Of a stretch of DNA of 64,000 nucleotides, positions 35,616-44,062 are shown piece after piece. The stretch covers positions 1-64,000 of the forward strand of contig JBMFVE010000010.1 in NCBI GenBank assembly GCA_049966155.1, read 5' to 3'. The DNA comes from JBMFVE01 sp049966155. GTDB lineage: Bacteria; Bacteroidota; Ignavibacteria; Kryptoniales; JAKASW01. Under the pieces are notes generated by a model. The model was not told where the DNA came from. It worked only from the letters and a program-made list of their open reading frames with translations, and ran no database searches. A program made the translations under genes and the position numbers. The number at the start of each line of letters is the position of its first letter. The first letter of the stretch is position 1.

Positions 35616-37231
35616 TTTATAACCTCCATAGTTGTTTCATTTATTTTTAAATCTTTGTTTTGAATAAGTTTATAATTAATAGAATCTACCAGCGCCTGCC
35701 AGCTTGCTTCAATAATATTTTCTGATACACCAACTGTATTCCAGCTCGTCGTATCATCGGATGCTTCAATAAGCACACGGACCTTTGCTGCTGTACCTTT
35801 GCTCCCATCCACAACTCTGACTTTATAGTCTGTAAGACGTGTACGGGATAGTTCAGGATAAAAGTTCGAAAGGGCCTTTCGAAGCGCATTGTCCAGTGCA
35901 TTTACAGGGCCATTTCCTTCAGCAGCTGTATGCTCCACATTTTCCCCAACCCGCACCTTTATTACCGCCTCTGTATGGGTTTTCTCATTTCCTGCCTTCT
36001 TTTCTATAATGATTCTCAAAGCTTCTAATTCAAAATTGTCGCCACCTTTGCCAATGTGTTTCTCTATTAACATTCGCAAAGATGCATCAGCATCTTCAAA
36101 CACATATCCTTCATTTTCAAGATTCTTTATTTCTTTAACAATTGCCGATATCTCTCCGTTGTTCTTCGGCAAATTCACATCCAGCTCTTTAGCTTTAAAA
36201 AGGACATTGCTCTTCCCGGACAAATCGCTGACAAGGACACGCCGTGAATTCCCAACAAGCTCAGGCTCTATGTGTTCATAAGTCCGCGCATTTTTCATCA
36301 CAGCACTGACATGAACGCCACCTTTATGTGCAAAAGCACTCTGTCCAACATAAGGAAGATTTTTCCTGTGAGGCATGTTTGAAACTTCGCTGACAAACCT
36401 TGAAAGCTCCGTCAGTTTACCCAGCCGACCCGCAGCATTAAAAAATCGATTCATTTTCAATGAAAGAGCTGGCATAACAGAGCAGAGGTTTGCATTCCCG
36501 CAGCGTTCGCCAATACCATTTATTGTACCCTGAATTTGAACGCAACCAGCCTGAACCGCAGCAATTGTGTTGCTCACTGCCAATTCTGAATCATTGTGCG
36601 CATGTATCCCAAGCGGCAAATTTGTATCCTGTTTCACGCGGTTGATAATTTCATAAACTTCTGAAGTCAGCGTCCCGCCATTAGTGTCACATAGGACAAT
36701 ACTGTCGGCTCCTGCTTTTTCGGCTGCAGCAAGGGTCTTAAGTGCATATTCAGGATTAGATTTGTAACCATCAAAAAAATGTTCAGCATCGTAAATGACC
36801 TCTTTCCCGGAAGCTTTTAAATAACGGATACTGTCAGAAATTAATTCAAGATTTCTTTCCAGAGTAGATGAAAGGGCCTCCTTTACGTGCAAATCCCAGC
36901 TCTTTCCAAATATCGTTACAACATCAGTTCCCGCCTTAACCAGCGAAGCAAGATTGTCGTCATCCTCAGGCCTTGATGTCGGCCTGCATGTACTTCCAAA
37001 TGCAACCAGTCTGGCATTTCTTAAATGGATTCCCTTCATTGCTTCAAAGAAATCCATATCCTTTGGATTTGACCCTGGCCATCCACCTTCAATATAGTCA
37101 ACTCCAAACTCATCCAGTTTTCTGGCAATCTTAATCTTGTCTTCAGTTGTAAAAGATATCTCTTCACCCTGAGTGCCGTCACGCAAAGTAGTGTCGTATA
37201 TTAAAATTCTTTCACCCATCTCTCCACTCAT
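35612..37231 (-). CDS. cimA: (R)-citramalate synthase
   Basis: A 539-residue HMGL-family synthase that condenses pyruvate and acetyl-CoA to citramalate. The barrel motif is TTLRDGTQGEEISF and the metal site is IHAHNDSELAVSN. The long form with GGWPGSNPKDMDFF is that of the CimA/LeuA-like group rather than true isopropylmalate synthase. A C-terminal allosteric domain is present (about 415-525). It gives 2-oxobutyrate through LeuCD and LeuB, a threonine-independent route to isoleucine. Its start overlaps the ilvC stop (ATGA). Confidence 0.95.
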   Translation of the reverse strand: MSGEMGERILIYDTTLRDGTQGEEISFTTEDKIKIARKLDEFGVDYIEGGWPGSNPKDMDFFEAMKGIHLRNARLVAFGSTCRPTSRPEDDDNLASLVKAGTDVVTIFGKSWDLHVKEALSSTLERNLELISDSIRYLKASGKEVIYDAEHFFDGYKSNPEYALKTLAAAEKAGADSIVLCDTNGGTLTSEVYEIINRVKQDTNLPLGIHAHNDSELAVSNTIAAVQAGCVQIQGTINGIGERCGNANLCSVMPALSLKMNRFFNAAGRLGKLTELSRFVSEVSNMPHRKNLPYVGQSAFAHKGGVHVSAVMKNARTYEHIEPELVGNSRRVLVSDLSGKSNVLFKAKELDVNLPKNNGEISAIVKEIKNLENEGYVFEDADASLRMLIEKHIGKGGDNFELEALRIIIEKKAGNEKTHTEAVIKVRVGENVEHTAAEGNGPVNALDNALRKALSNFYPELSRTRLTDYKVRVVDGSKGTAAKVRVLIEASDDTTSWNTVGVSENIIEASWQALVDSINYKLIQNKDLKINETTMEVIK

Positions 37232-38223
37232 TTCTTTTTTAACCAGCTCATCATTGATCGAAGATTGCTGCCAACTTTCTCTATCAAATGATCATTCATT
37301 TCCTTACGCATTCTTAAAAAGTTTTTTTGCCCATTCTCGAAAGTTTCCGCAATCCACTCCCTTGCAAATTTGCCGGATTGAATTTCCTTTAAGATCTTCT
37401 TCATTTCCTTCCTCGTTTTTCCCGTAATCACACGGGGTCCCCTTGTATAACCGCCGTATTCAGCGGTATCACTGACTGAAAAATTCATCCTGGACAACCC
37501 CCCTTCATAATAAAGATCCACAATGAGCTTGAGCTCATGCATGCACTCGAAATACGCCAATTCAGGTGGATAGCCTGCCTCCACCAGAGTTTCGAATCCT
37601 GCCTTAATTAACTCTTCCGAACCCCCGCAGAGCACAGCCTGCTCACCAAACAAGTCTGTCTCTGTCTCATCTTTAAAGTTTGTTTCAATGACCCCTGCTC
37701 TTGTCCCTCCAATACCTTTTGCATAAGCAAGGGCATAATCAAATGCCCTGCCCGAATGGTTCTGGTGAACCGCTACCAGGCATGGCGTGCCGGCTCCTTC
37801 TGTGAACACCCTCCTGACCAGATGCCCCGGGGCTTTAGGGGCAACCATTATAACATCAATTTCTTCAGGCGGGACAATTTGCCTGTAATGAATATTAAAC
37901 CCATGAGCAAAAGCCAGGATCTTCCCCGACTTCATATTTGGTGCTATTTCTTCCTCGTATAGTTTTTTCTGAACCATATCTGGAGCAAGAATCATTATAA
38001 GGTCAGCTTTTGCAGATGCTTCAAGAGGAGATAAAACAGAAAAGCCATCTCCCTGAGCAACTGAAACCGATTTGCTCGAAGAAGGTAACCCAACAATGAC
38101 ATTAACACCGCTGTCTCTTAAATTCTGAGCGTGTGCATGACCCTGACTCCCATAACCAACAATGGCTACGGTTTTCCCCTTTAACAAATTAATATCTGCA
38201 TCCTGATCATAATAAACTTTCAT
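37228..38223 (-). CDS. ilvC: ketol-acid reductoisomerase
   Basis: IlvC, 331 residues, class I. It converts acetolactate or acetohydroxybutyrate to the dihydroxy acids with NADPH. The Rossmann motif is VGYGSQGHAHAQNL, followed by the cofactor loop GLPSSSKS. The Mg-binding ETETDLFGEQAVLCGG and the C-terminal CMHELKLIVDL segments are intact. An 85-base gap separates it from ilvN. Confidence 0.97.
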   Translation of the reverse strand: MKVYYDQDADINLLKGKTVAIVGYGSQGHAHAQNLRDSGVNVIVGLPSSSKSVSVAQGDGFSVLSPLEASAKADLIMILAPDMVQKKLYEEEIAPNMKSGKILAFAHGFNIHYRQIVPPEEIDVIMVAPKAPGHLVRRVFTEGAGTPCLVAVHQNHSGRAFDYALAYAKGIGGTRAGVIETNFKDETETDLFGEQAVLCGGSEELIKAGFETLVEAGYPPELAYFECMHELKLIVDLYYEGGLSRMNFSVSDTAEYGGYTRGPRVITGKTRKEMKKILKEIQSGKFAREWIAETFENGQKNFLRMRKEMNDHLIEKVGSNLRSMMSWLKKK

Positions 38224-38308
38224 CTCAATTACTTCCTTTTGTTATTGGTTAAATATTTAATGAAAAATTCACAAGGCTGGTTTTCAGATTCCCATTCAAA
38301 AACCATTA

Positions 38309-38800
38309 TCATAATGCTCCTTCAAATTCTCTCTTAAGTGCAACACGTCCCGTCCGGGCAATTTCTTTTATACCAAATGGTGAGAGCATTTTTATAAGAG
38401 CCTGAACTTTTTGCTCGCCTCCTGTAGCTTCTATTGTAAGTGACCTTGGACTGATATCCACAATTTTTGTCCGGAATATTTCGGATATCTGCATCAGCTC
38501 AGGACGGGTATTCCGATTTGCAGAAACTTTAATCAATACAAGTTCACGTTCAACAAAGCTATCGTAGGTTAAATCAACAACTTTTATTACATCAACTATC
38601 TTATTGAGTTGTTTTATTATTTGTTCAATTATGGCATCATCACCTTTGGAAACGATTGTCACCCTTGCCACCGAGTCATCTTCGCTCGTACCAACAGAAA
38701 TGCTGTCAATATTATATCCGCGGGCGCTAAAGAGTCCAACAATCCTGTTAAGAGCACCGAACTTATTCTCAACCAGAATTGAAATTGTGTGTTTCTTCAC
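38309..38800 (-). CDS. ilvN: acetolactate synthase small (regulatory) subunit
   Basis: IlvN/IlvH type, 163 residues. An N-terminal ACT domain (ISILVENKFGALNRIVGLFSARGYNI) binds valine and transmits feedback inhibition to IlvB. A second ACT-like half follows. Its start overlaps the ilvB stop by four bases. Confidence 0.95.
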   Translation of the reverse strand: MKKHTISILVENKFGALNRIVGLFSARGYNIDSISVGTSEDDSVARVTIVSKGDDAIIEQIIKQLNKIVDVIKVVDLTYDSFVERELVLIKVSANRNTRPELMQISEIFRTKIVDISPRSLTIEATGGEQKVQALIKMLSPFGIKEIARTGRVALKREFEGAL

Positions 38801-40533
38801 TTTATTGCCTCCACGCTGTTTTGAGCCATATTCAGTTCACGCACCGATTTCGGATAATCCATCATTTGAGCCACAGTACCTCCAGCAGGTATCATGGGAT
38901 ATACGTTATCTTCAAGGGTTGTTTTGAAATCAATTAAAACAGGCCTGTCATTAATTTTTAAAGCTTCCTCCAGGATTCCCTGAACTTCATCGGTTTTTTC
39001 CGATCTGAAGCCCACTGCTCCAAATGCATCTGCGAGCTTTACAAAATCTGGATTACTCAATCCAAGGAATGTGTTGCTATATCTCTTTCTCCAGAAAAGC
39101 TCCTGCCACTGACGTACCATACCGAGATAACTATTGTTCAGTATGATTATCTTTACTGGAAGTTTGTTCCATGCAGCGGTTGCAAGCTCCTGAATGTTCA
39201 TCTGTATTCCCCCATCACCGTTTATACTGAAGATAGGTCTGTCCTTAACTCCGAACGCTGCCCCTATTGCTGCAGGAAATGAAAACCCCATCGTACCCAA
39301 TCCACCGGATGTTATTAACGTCCTCGGATATTTGAATTTGTAAAACTGAGCTGTCCACATCTGGTTCTGACCAACGTCAGTTGTTATAACTGCATTACCC
39401 TCTGTCAGTTCATAAATCTTTTCAATTACGTACTGAGCACGTATTTCAGCACCATTTTCATACCGAAGCGGATGTTCTGCTTTCCACTCATTTATCTGGT
39501 TCAGCCATGCTGATGTATCAAGCTGTTTAACCAGTGGCGTAAGCCTTTCCAGCACATGCCTTACATCTCCGACGATTGGCACATCTACTTTAACATTCTT
39601 ACTTATTGCCGAAGGATCGATATCTATATGAATTTTCCTTGAGTTAGGTGAAAAAGCTGACGGGTTACCCGTAACTCTATCGTCAAATCTTGCCCCAATA
39701 GCTATGAGGCAATCGCAATCGTTTACTGCGTGGTTTGCATACCAGGTTCCATGCATCCCGAGCATTCCAAGGGAAAGATTATCATCACCCGGGAAAGCAC
39801 CGAGACCCATTAATGTCATCGCAACAGGAGCATTTAACTTTTTAGCAAAATTGTAAAGCTCCTTTGATGCATTTGAGGAAATGACACCGCCGCCTGCATA
39901 AATTACAGGTTTTTGGCATGAATTTATTATCTCAACTGCCTTATTAATTTGGCCCATATGTCCAAAATAGTAAGGGCGATAACCGCGCAGCTTTATTTCC
40001 TTTGGATAAATAAATGGTGCAGTAGCCGCCATGACATCCTTTGGCAGGTCAACAAGAACTGGACCAGGCCTACCTGTGGTAGCAAGATGAAAGGCTGCTT
40101 TAATTGACCACGCAAGTTCTTTTACATCTTTAACAAGAAAATTGTGTTTTGTTATCGACCTTGTTATTCCAACGATATCCGCTTCCTGAAAAACGTCATT
40201 ACCTATCATATATGAAGCCACCTGACCGGTCAGGACTACAATCGGGACAGAATCCATGTATGCATCAGCAATGCCTGTAACTGTGTTTGTTGCCCCAGGA
40301 CCGGATGTTACTATTACAACTCCCACCTTTCCGGTTGCCTTTGCATATCCTTCCGCCGCATGTACCGCTCCCTGTTCGTGCCTGGTCAGGATATGCTTTA
40401 TTGAGGATATATCATGAAGTGCATCATAAGTTCCAATTACAGCTCCGCCTGGATATCCAAAGACATGCTCGACTTTTTCTTCAATTAAACATCGAACCAG
40501 AATCTCTGAACCTGTCATTTCTGTACTGCTCAT
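38797..40533 (-). CDS. ilvB: acetolactate synthase large (catalytic) subunit
   Basis: A ThDP-dependent enzyme of 578 residues making acetolactate and acetohydroxybutyrate. The catalytic Glu lies in GYPGGAVIGTYDAL ... RHEQGAVHAAEGYA. FAD/ThDP motifs follow, with the ThDP-Mg site GDGGIQMNIQELATAAWNKL region (GDG...N). The start context AGAGGTTTAAATGA is identical to that of ilvD. A gap of 28 bases separates it from ilvD. Confidence 0.97.
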   Translation of the reverse strand: MSSTEMTGSEILVRCLIEEKVEHVFGYPGGAVIGTYDALHDISSIKHILTRHEQGAVHAAEGYAKATGKVGVVIVTSGPGATNTVTGIADAYMDSVPIVVLTGQVASYMIGNDVFQEADIVGITRSITKHNFLVKDVKELAWSIKAAFHLATTGRPGPVLVDLPKDVMAATAPFIYPKEIKLRGYRPYYFGHMGQINKAVEIINSCQKPVIYAGGGVISSNASKELYNFAKKLNAPVAMTLMGLGAFPGDDNLSLGMLGMHGTWYANHAVNDCDCLIAIGARFDDRVTGNPSAFSPNSRKIHIDIDPSAISKNVKVDVPIVGDVRHVLERLTPLVKQLDTSAWLNQINEWKAEHPLRYENGAEIRAQYVIEKIYELTEGNAVITTDVGQNQMWTAQFYKFKYPRTLITSGGLGTMGFSFPAAIGAAFGVKDRPIFSINGDGGIQMNIQELATAAWNKLPVKIIILNNSYLGMVRQWQELFWRKRYSNTFLGLSNPDFVKLADAFGAVGFRSEKTDEVQGILEEALKINDRPVLIDFKTTLEDNVYPMIPAGGTVAQMMDYPKSVRELNMAQNSVEAIK

Positions 40534-40561
40534 TTAAACCTCTTTCTTTAAATTGTTCTAC

Positions 40562-42232
40562 TTAATTTTGCCTCAAAACTGCACCTGTGTTTGCACTGGT
40601 GACCATTTGCGCATATCTGCCTAAATAGCCATAATTAATTTTTGACTTAAAGGGTGGCAGCTCAGATAAACGGCTTTCAATAACTTCATCTGGAACCAGA
40701 AGCTGTAAAGCCCTGTTTGGAATGTCCAGCCTTATCCTATCTCCATTCCTAACCGCAGCAATTGGTCCGCCCTCGGCCGCTTCTGGAGAAACATGTCCAA
40801 TGCACGCCCCTCGAGTTCCTCCTGAAAACCGACCATCTGTAATCAGTGCAACTTTTTCTCCAAGTCCCATGCCCATTATGTACGAAGTAGGTGCAAGCAT
40901 TTCCTGCATACCTGGTCCACCTTTCGGTCCTTCATATCGAATCACCACAACATTCCCGGGCTTTACCATTCCACCCAAAATCCCTTCCACAGCTTCTTCC
41001 TGAGATTCAAAAACTACCGCTTCACCTTCAAAATTCAACATTTCTTTTGTCACCCCGGCAGTTTTCACTATTGCGCCGTCCGGAGCTAAGTTTCCATAGA
41101 GAATAGCCAGACCGCCATCTTTTGAATAAGCGTTTTCAACAGTTCGAATGCAGTTAAAGTCTTTAATTTCTGCATTTGCTATGTTTTCACCAAGCGTTTT
41201 GCCCGTCACAGTCATTTCATTTAACGACAAAAGCCCGTCTATTTTTGAGATTTCCTTAAGAATTGCACTCACCCCTCCAGCTCTATCTACATCCTCAATA
41301 TGATAATGCGATGAAGGACTTACCTTACAGATATTTGGGGTCTTACGAGAAAGTTGATTTATCCTTTCCAGATTGTAGTTTATACCGGCCTCATGCGCAA
41401 TAGCTATTGTGTGGAGAACAGTATTTGTGCTGCCTCCCATTGCCATATCAAGCACAAGAGCATTATCTACCGATTTTTCAGTTACAATGTCCCGTGGCCT
41501 GAGATCAATTTCAACAAGTTTCAAAATCTGTCTTGCGGCTGCGCGATAGAGATTCTCACGTTTTGCATCAACCGCCAGAACAGTCCCATTACCCGGCAAA
41601 CCGAGTCCAAGTGCTTCCGTAAGGCAGTTCATTGAATTAGCGGTAAACATACCGCTGCATGAACCACATGTTGGGCACCCGCTCCTCTCAAGCTCGAGGA
41701 GTTCCTCATCACCTATCTTACCAGCCTTATAAGAACCCACCCCTTCAAAAACCGAAATCAAATCGACAACTTCACCTCTGGAAGTTCTCCCTGCTGCCAT
41801 CGGTCCGCCGCTGACAAATATGGTCGGGATGTTTACCCTCATTGCCGCCATAAGCATTCCAGGTACAATCTTGTCACAATTGGGAATGCAAATCATACCA
41901 TCGAAATGATGAGCCCTGATCATCGTCTCCACAGAGTCGGCTATGAGCTCCCTGCTCGGTAGAGAATACTTCATGCCGATGTGTCCCATTGCTATGCCGT
42001 CGTCAACACCAATTGTGTTAAATTCAAAGGGGACTCCTCCAGCCTTTCTAATTTCATTTTTTATGATTTCCCCAACTTTGTTTAAATGGACATGCCCCGG
42101 AATAATCTCCACAAAAGAATTTACTACCGCAATAAACGGCTTTCCAAAATCCTCTTCCCTTACCCCTGTTGCGCGCAGAAGACTGCGGTGAGGTGCTCGC
42201 TCAAAACCTTTCTTGATTATATCACTGTTCAT
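40562..42232 (-). CDS. ilvD: dihydroxy-acid dehydratase
   Basis: IlvD, 556 residues, makes 2-oxoisovalerate and 3-methyl-2-oxopentanoate. Iron-sulfur ligands are in CIPNCDK and GCPTCGSCSGMFTANSMNC. GRFSGGTRG and the C-terminal VPDEVIESR segments are present. It is the first structural gene of the branched-chain operon. Its ribosome binding site GAGG (42241-42238) is five bases before the ATG and follows the long leader described separately. Confidence 0.97.
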   Translation of the reverse strand: MNSDIIKKGFERAPHRSLLRATGVREEDFGKPFIAVVNSFVEIIPGHVHLNKVGEIIKNEIRKAGGVPFEFNTIGVDDGIAMGHIGMKYSLPSRELIADSVETMIRAHHFDGMICIPNCDKIVPGMLMAAMRVNIPTIFVSGGPMAAGRTSRGEVVDLISVFEGVGSYKAGKIGDEELLELERSGCPTCGSCSGMFTANSMNCLTEALGLGLPGNGTVLAVDAKRENLYRAAARQILKLVEIDLRPRDIVTEKSVDNALVLDMAMGGSTNTVLHTIAIAHEAGINYNLERINQLSRKTPNICKVSPSSHYHIEDVDRAGGVSAILKEISKIDGLLSLNEMTVTGKTLGENIANAEIKDFNCIRTVENAYSKDGGLAILYGNLAPDGAIVKTAGVTKEMLNFEGEAVVFESQEEAVEGILGGMVKPGNVVVIRYEGPKGGPGMQEMLAPTSYIMGMGLGEKVALITDGRFSGGTRGACIGHVSPEAAEGGPIAAVRNGDRIRLDIPNRALQLLVPDEVIESRLSELPPFKSKINYGYLGRYAQMVTSANTGAVLRQN

Positions 42233-42261
42233 TTAAACCTCTTTTTTGTTCGACAATCTGG

Positions 42262-42396
42262 CCTCACGAATGCTCCTCGAATACACTACATTCCTGAGGT
42301 CATTCCCCTGAGGTTAACTTAATTTTAATTGAGGCTTGCTGCTTTCGGGGAATAACCTCTGGCGATTAGCTAATAATGCCGAGGAGGATATTCCCC
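42262..42396 (-). promoter_or_regulatory. candidate attenuator RNA of the ilv-cim-leu operon
   Basis: On the minus strand, segment 1 GGGGAATATCCTC (42396-42384) lies inside the end of the leader peptide gene. Segment 2 GAGGTTATTCCCC (42359-42347) starts six bases after its stop. Segment 3 is GGGGAATGACCTC (42308-42296). Segment 2 can pair with segment 1 (12 of 13) or with segment 3 (13 of 13 with one G-U), but not both. Segment 3 overlaps CCTCAGGAATG (42299-42289), which can pair with CATTCGTGAGG (42272-42262) in 10 of 11 positions. The order fits the 1:2, 2:3, 3:4 logic of ribosome-mediated attenuators. No U-tract follows the last stem. Confidence 0.75.
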
Positions 42397-42533
42397 TCAA
42401 TAAGGAGGAGAATAAGAATGGAAATAATAGAAAGGAGACCAGGAATAATTGATGAACTGTCAGCACAAACCGACAGACTGCCGTATGTGCTAACTGATAT
42501 CTGCATGCTACTATTTGATTCTTTTTCTTCCAT
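42366..42533 (-). CDS. Ile/Leu-rich leader peptide of the branched-chain operon, 55 aa
   Basis: ATG 42533 to TAA 42368-42366. Residues 29-54 contain 10 Ile and 8 Leu, including the run IIPGLLSIISILILLLI and then NILLGIIS before the stop. The first half (EEKESNSSMQISVSTYG) is ordinary. Val is rare (two residues, both before the run). The last codons overlap pairing segment 1, and segment 2 begins six bases after the stop. Control codons just before alternative stems are the hallmark of attenuator leader peptides such as IlvL and LeuL. The ATG is about 10 bases after the predicted transcription start with at best a weak GAGA site; ATG 42506 is an alternative start. Confidence 0.8.
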   Translation of the reverse strand: MEEKESNSSMQISVSTYGSLSVCADSSSIIPGLLSIISILILLLIEGNILLGIIS

Positions 42534-42550
42534 CAATTATTCTCGTATTC

Positions 42551-42579
42551 ATAATAAAGAACTTTGATATTGATGTCAA
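42551..42579 (-). promoter_or_regulatory. strong sigma-70 type promoter of the ilv-cim-leu operon
   Basis: On the minus strand, TTGACA (42579-42574) and TATTAT (42556-42551) are exactly 17 bases apart. Upstream of the -35, an A/T tract (about 42583-42605, with runs of eight T and five A) resembles an UP element. Predicted +1 is near 42543, about 10 bases before the leader peptide ATG. An inverted repeat ACGTAAAC (42606-42613) / GTTTACGT (42691-42698) flanks the region further upstream. Confidence 0.8.
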
Positions 42580-42715
42580 GAGGTTTTTAAAAAAAATTTT
42601 ATTGAACGTAAACTTTTTATGTTGTGCAGTGATGCAGAAATCCTCAAACGGCCGTGCTTATTTTAGCCAGAAAGCAGCCTAAGTTGTGTAGTTTACGTCG
42701 TCGTAACTATGTTGC

Positions 42716-44050
42716 TCAAAAGACAAAGTTAAACATGATGCGCGGTTCGACCCTCTTTTGTACAGAGTATGAGCCGTTTTCCGGTATGAATGTCCAGTAG
42801 TAATTCATCCCGATTGTCATGAACGGGTATGGCTTGTAACCCAGAAACGCATAAAGGAGTGAATGTTCGTCGAGCTTGAACAAATCTCCAAAATTCTTAA
42901 CCTTTGTCCTGTCATATCCAGCGCTGAAGACAAATGTTGGTAATACGTTCGGGAACCTTGTCTCCAGATGCATAAGTCCGCCGGTTGAGTCATTATCCAG
43001 TCCCCTGTAAAATCCAATAATTTTAAAATTTTGCATCAACGCCACTATGAGTTGTCCATACCATCCATTTGACCCTTTTACACTATCCAGAAAAGCTGCT
43101 TTGCTGACAAATGGCGATGATGCCGGAGTATATCGTTCAAGTTCATAGAATTGGTCAAAATATTCGGGGATAAACCTATCACCCAGGAACTGCCTTTCCA
43201 CTTTTACCGATGCTGTGACAAGTCCAAGGCTATTAAAATCCGCTTTTAATCCAACTGCAGACCCATGGCCAAAGTTAATAATTGTCGCATAGTCATAATA
43301 AATGTCCATGTCCACAAATGGTATGCGAAGAAGTGGAAGCCCTGCGTCGAATCCAAATTCGCTAATCTTGTCTGTTCTTTTAATTACACTATCTGTTTTA
43401 GCAGCCCTGTTATATGTTGCTATCAGCACTCCCGAGTTCGGGTTCTGGTCTGTAACGTAAGTTGCTCCGATTTCAAATCCGCCAATTACAGGCACACCAG
43501 CCAGGGTTGTGAATTTAAGAGGTCTGACATATCCCCTCCCCCCAATCAGTCCGGCCTGCTGGAAATCGCCGTAAACCGTTTCAAAGCCAAACTTATTGAA
43601 ATCAACATCAAACTCCGCACCAATTCGCCTGTCGTCCAGACCTGGGCTATTACTGTAATAGGACATTATAAAACCATGTCCAAGTGTTGCCATGTCCAGC
43701 GCACCAAGCCGAACATACAATGGGTCGTGCTTGTGCCCCCATCGGACATAGCGTATAATTTTCCTGTAAGCCCCATCTGCCCAGTCGACCTTTCTTATCG
43801 TCCCATCCTGACTATTAATTCTCAGATTTAAATCAAGTCCCACTCCAAATTTTCCAAATGAAAGATCAGGCATAAGTGTGAGAGTATAGTACGGCACAGT
43901 TTTCCCATTTTCAGTTATCCATGAGATTCCCATGCCGCCTGTCAACCCATTGGTTCCCTCATTACTGTAAAATTGCATCCCGCCCAGCTGCGCAAATGCA
44001 GTATAAGAGAGAAATGTTATCAAAAAAGAAACAGATATAATTCTATTCAT
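42716..44050 (-). CDS. predicted outer-membrane beta-barrel protein
   Basis: A 444-residue exported protein with a signal peptide (IISVSFLITFLSYTAFAQ). Alternating hydrophobic strands with many aromatic residues run through the sequence, and it ends in RIMFNFVF with a C-terminal Phe, the usual recognition signal for BAM insertion. No specific family is recognised. It lies 12 bases after spmB, and the three genes spmA-spmB-barrel probably form one transcript. About 136 bases separate its end from the ilv promoter on the same strand. Confidence 0.8.
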   Translation of the reverse strand: MNRIISVSFLITFLSYTAFAQLGGMQFYSNEGTNGLTGGMGISWITENGKTVPYYTLTLMPDLSFGKFGVGLDLNLRINSQDGTIRKVDWADGAYRKIIRYVRWGHKHDPLYVRLGALDMATLGHGFIMSYYSNSPGLDDRRIGAEFDVDFNKFGFETVYGDFQQAGLIGGRGYVRPLKFTTLAGVPVIGGFEIGATYVTDQNPNSGVLIATYNRAAKTDSVIKRTDKISEFGFDAGLPLLRIPFVDMDIYYDYATIINFGHGSAVGLKADFNSLGLVTASVKVERQFLGDRFIPEYFDQFYELERYTPASSPFVSKAAFLDSVKGSNGWYGQLIVALMQNFKIIGFYRGLDNDSTGGLMHLETRFPNVLPTFVFSAGYDRTKVKNFGDLFKLDEHSLLYAFLGYKPYPFMTIGMNYYWTFIPENGSYSVQKRVEPRIMFNFVF

Positions 44051-44062
44051 TTTTCCTCCATT

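Noticed and set aside
42233..42366. T-box riboswitch before ilvD
   Set aside because: No T-box sequence (AGGGTGGNACCGCG-like) is present; the leader peptide model fits better.
42376..42567. Plus-strand open frame of 63 codons upstream of ilvD
   Set aside because: It is antisense to the leader peptide and the promoter. The opposite strand has the promoter, the Ile/Leu run and the stems, which explain the region better.
42606..42698. Inverted repeat ACGTAAAC / GTTTACGT
   Set aside because: Arms are 77 bases apart with no supporting inner stem, so it may be chance; it is only mentioned with the promoter.
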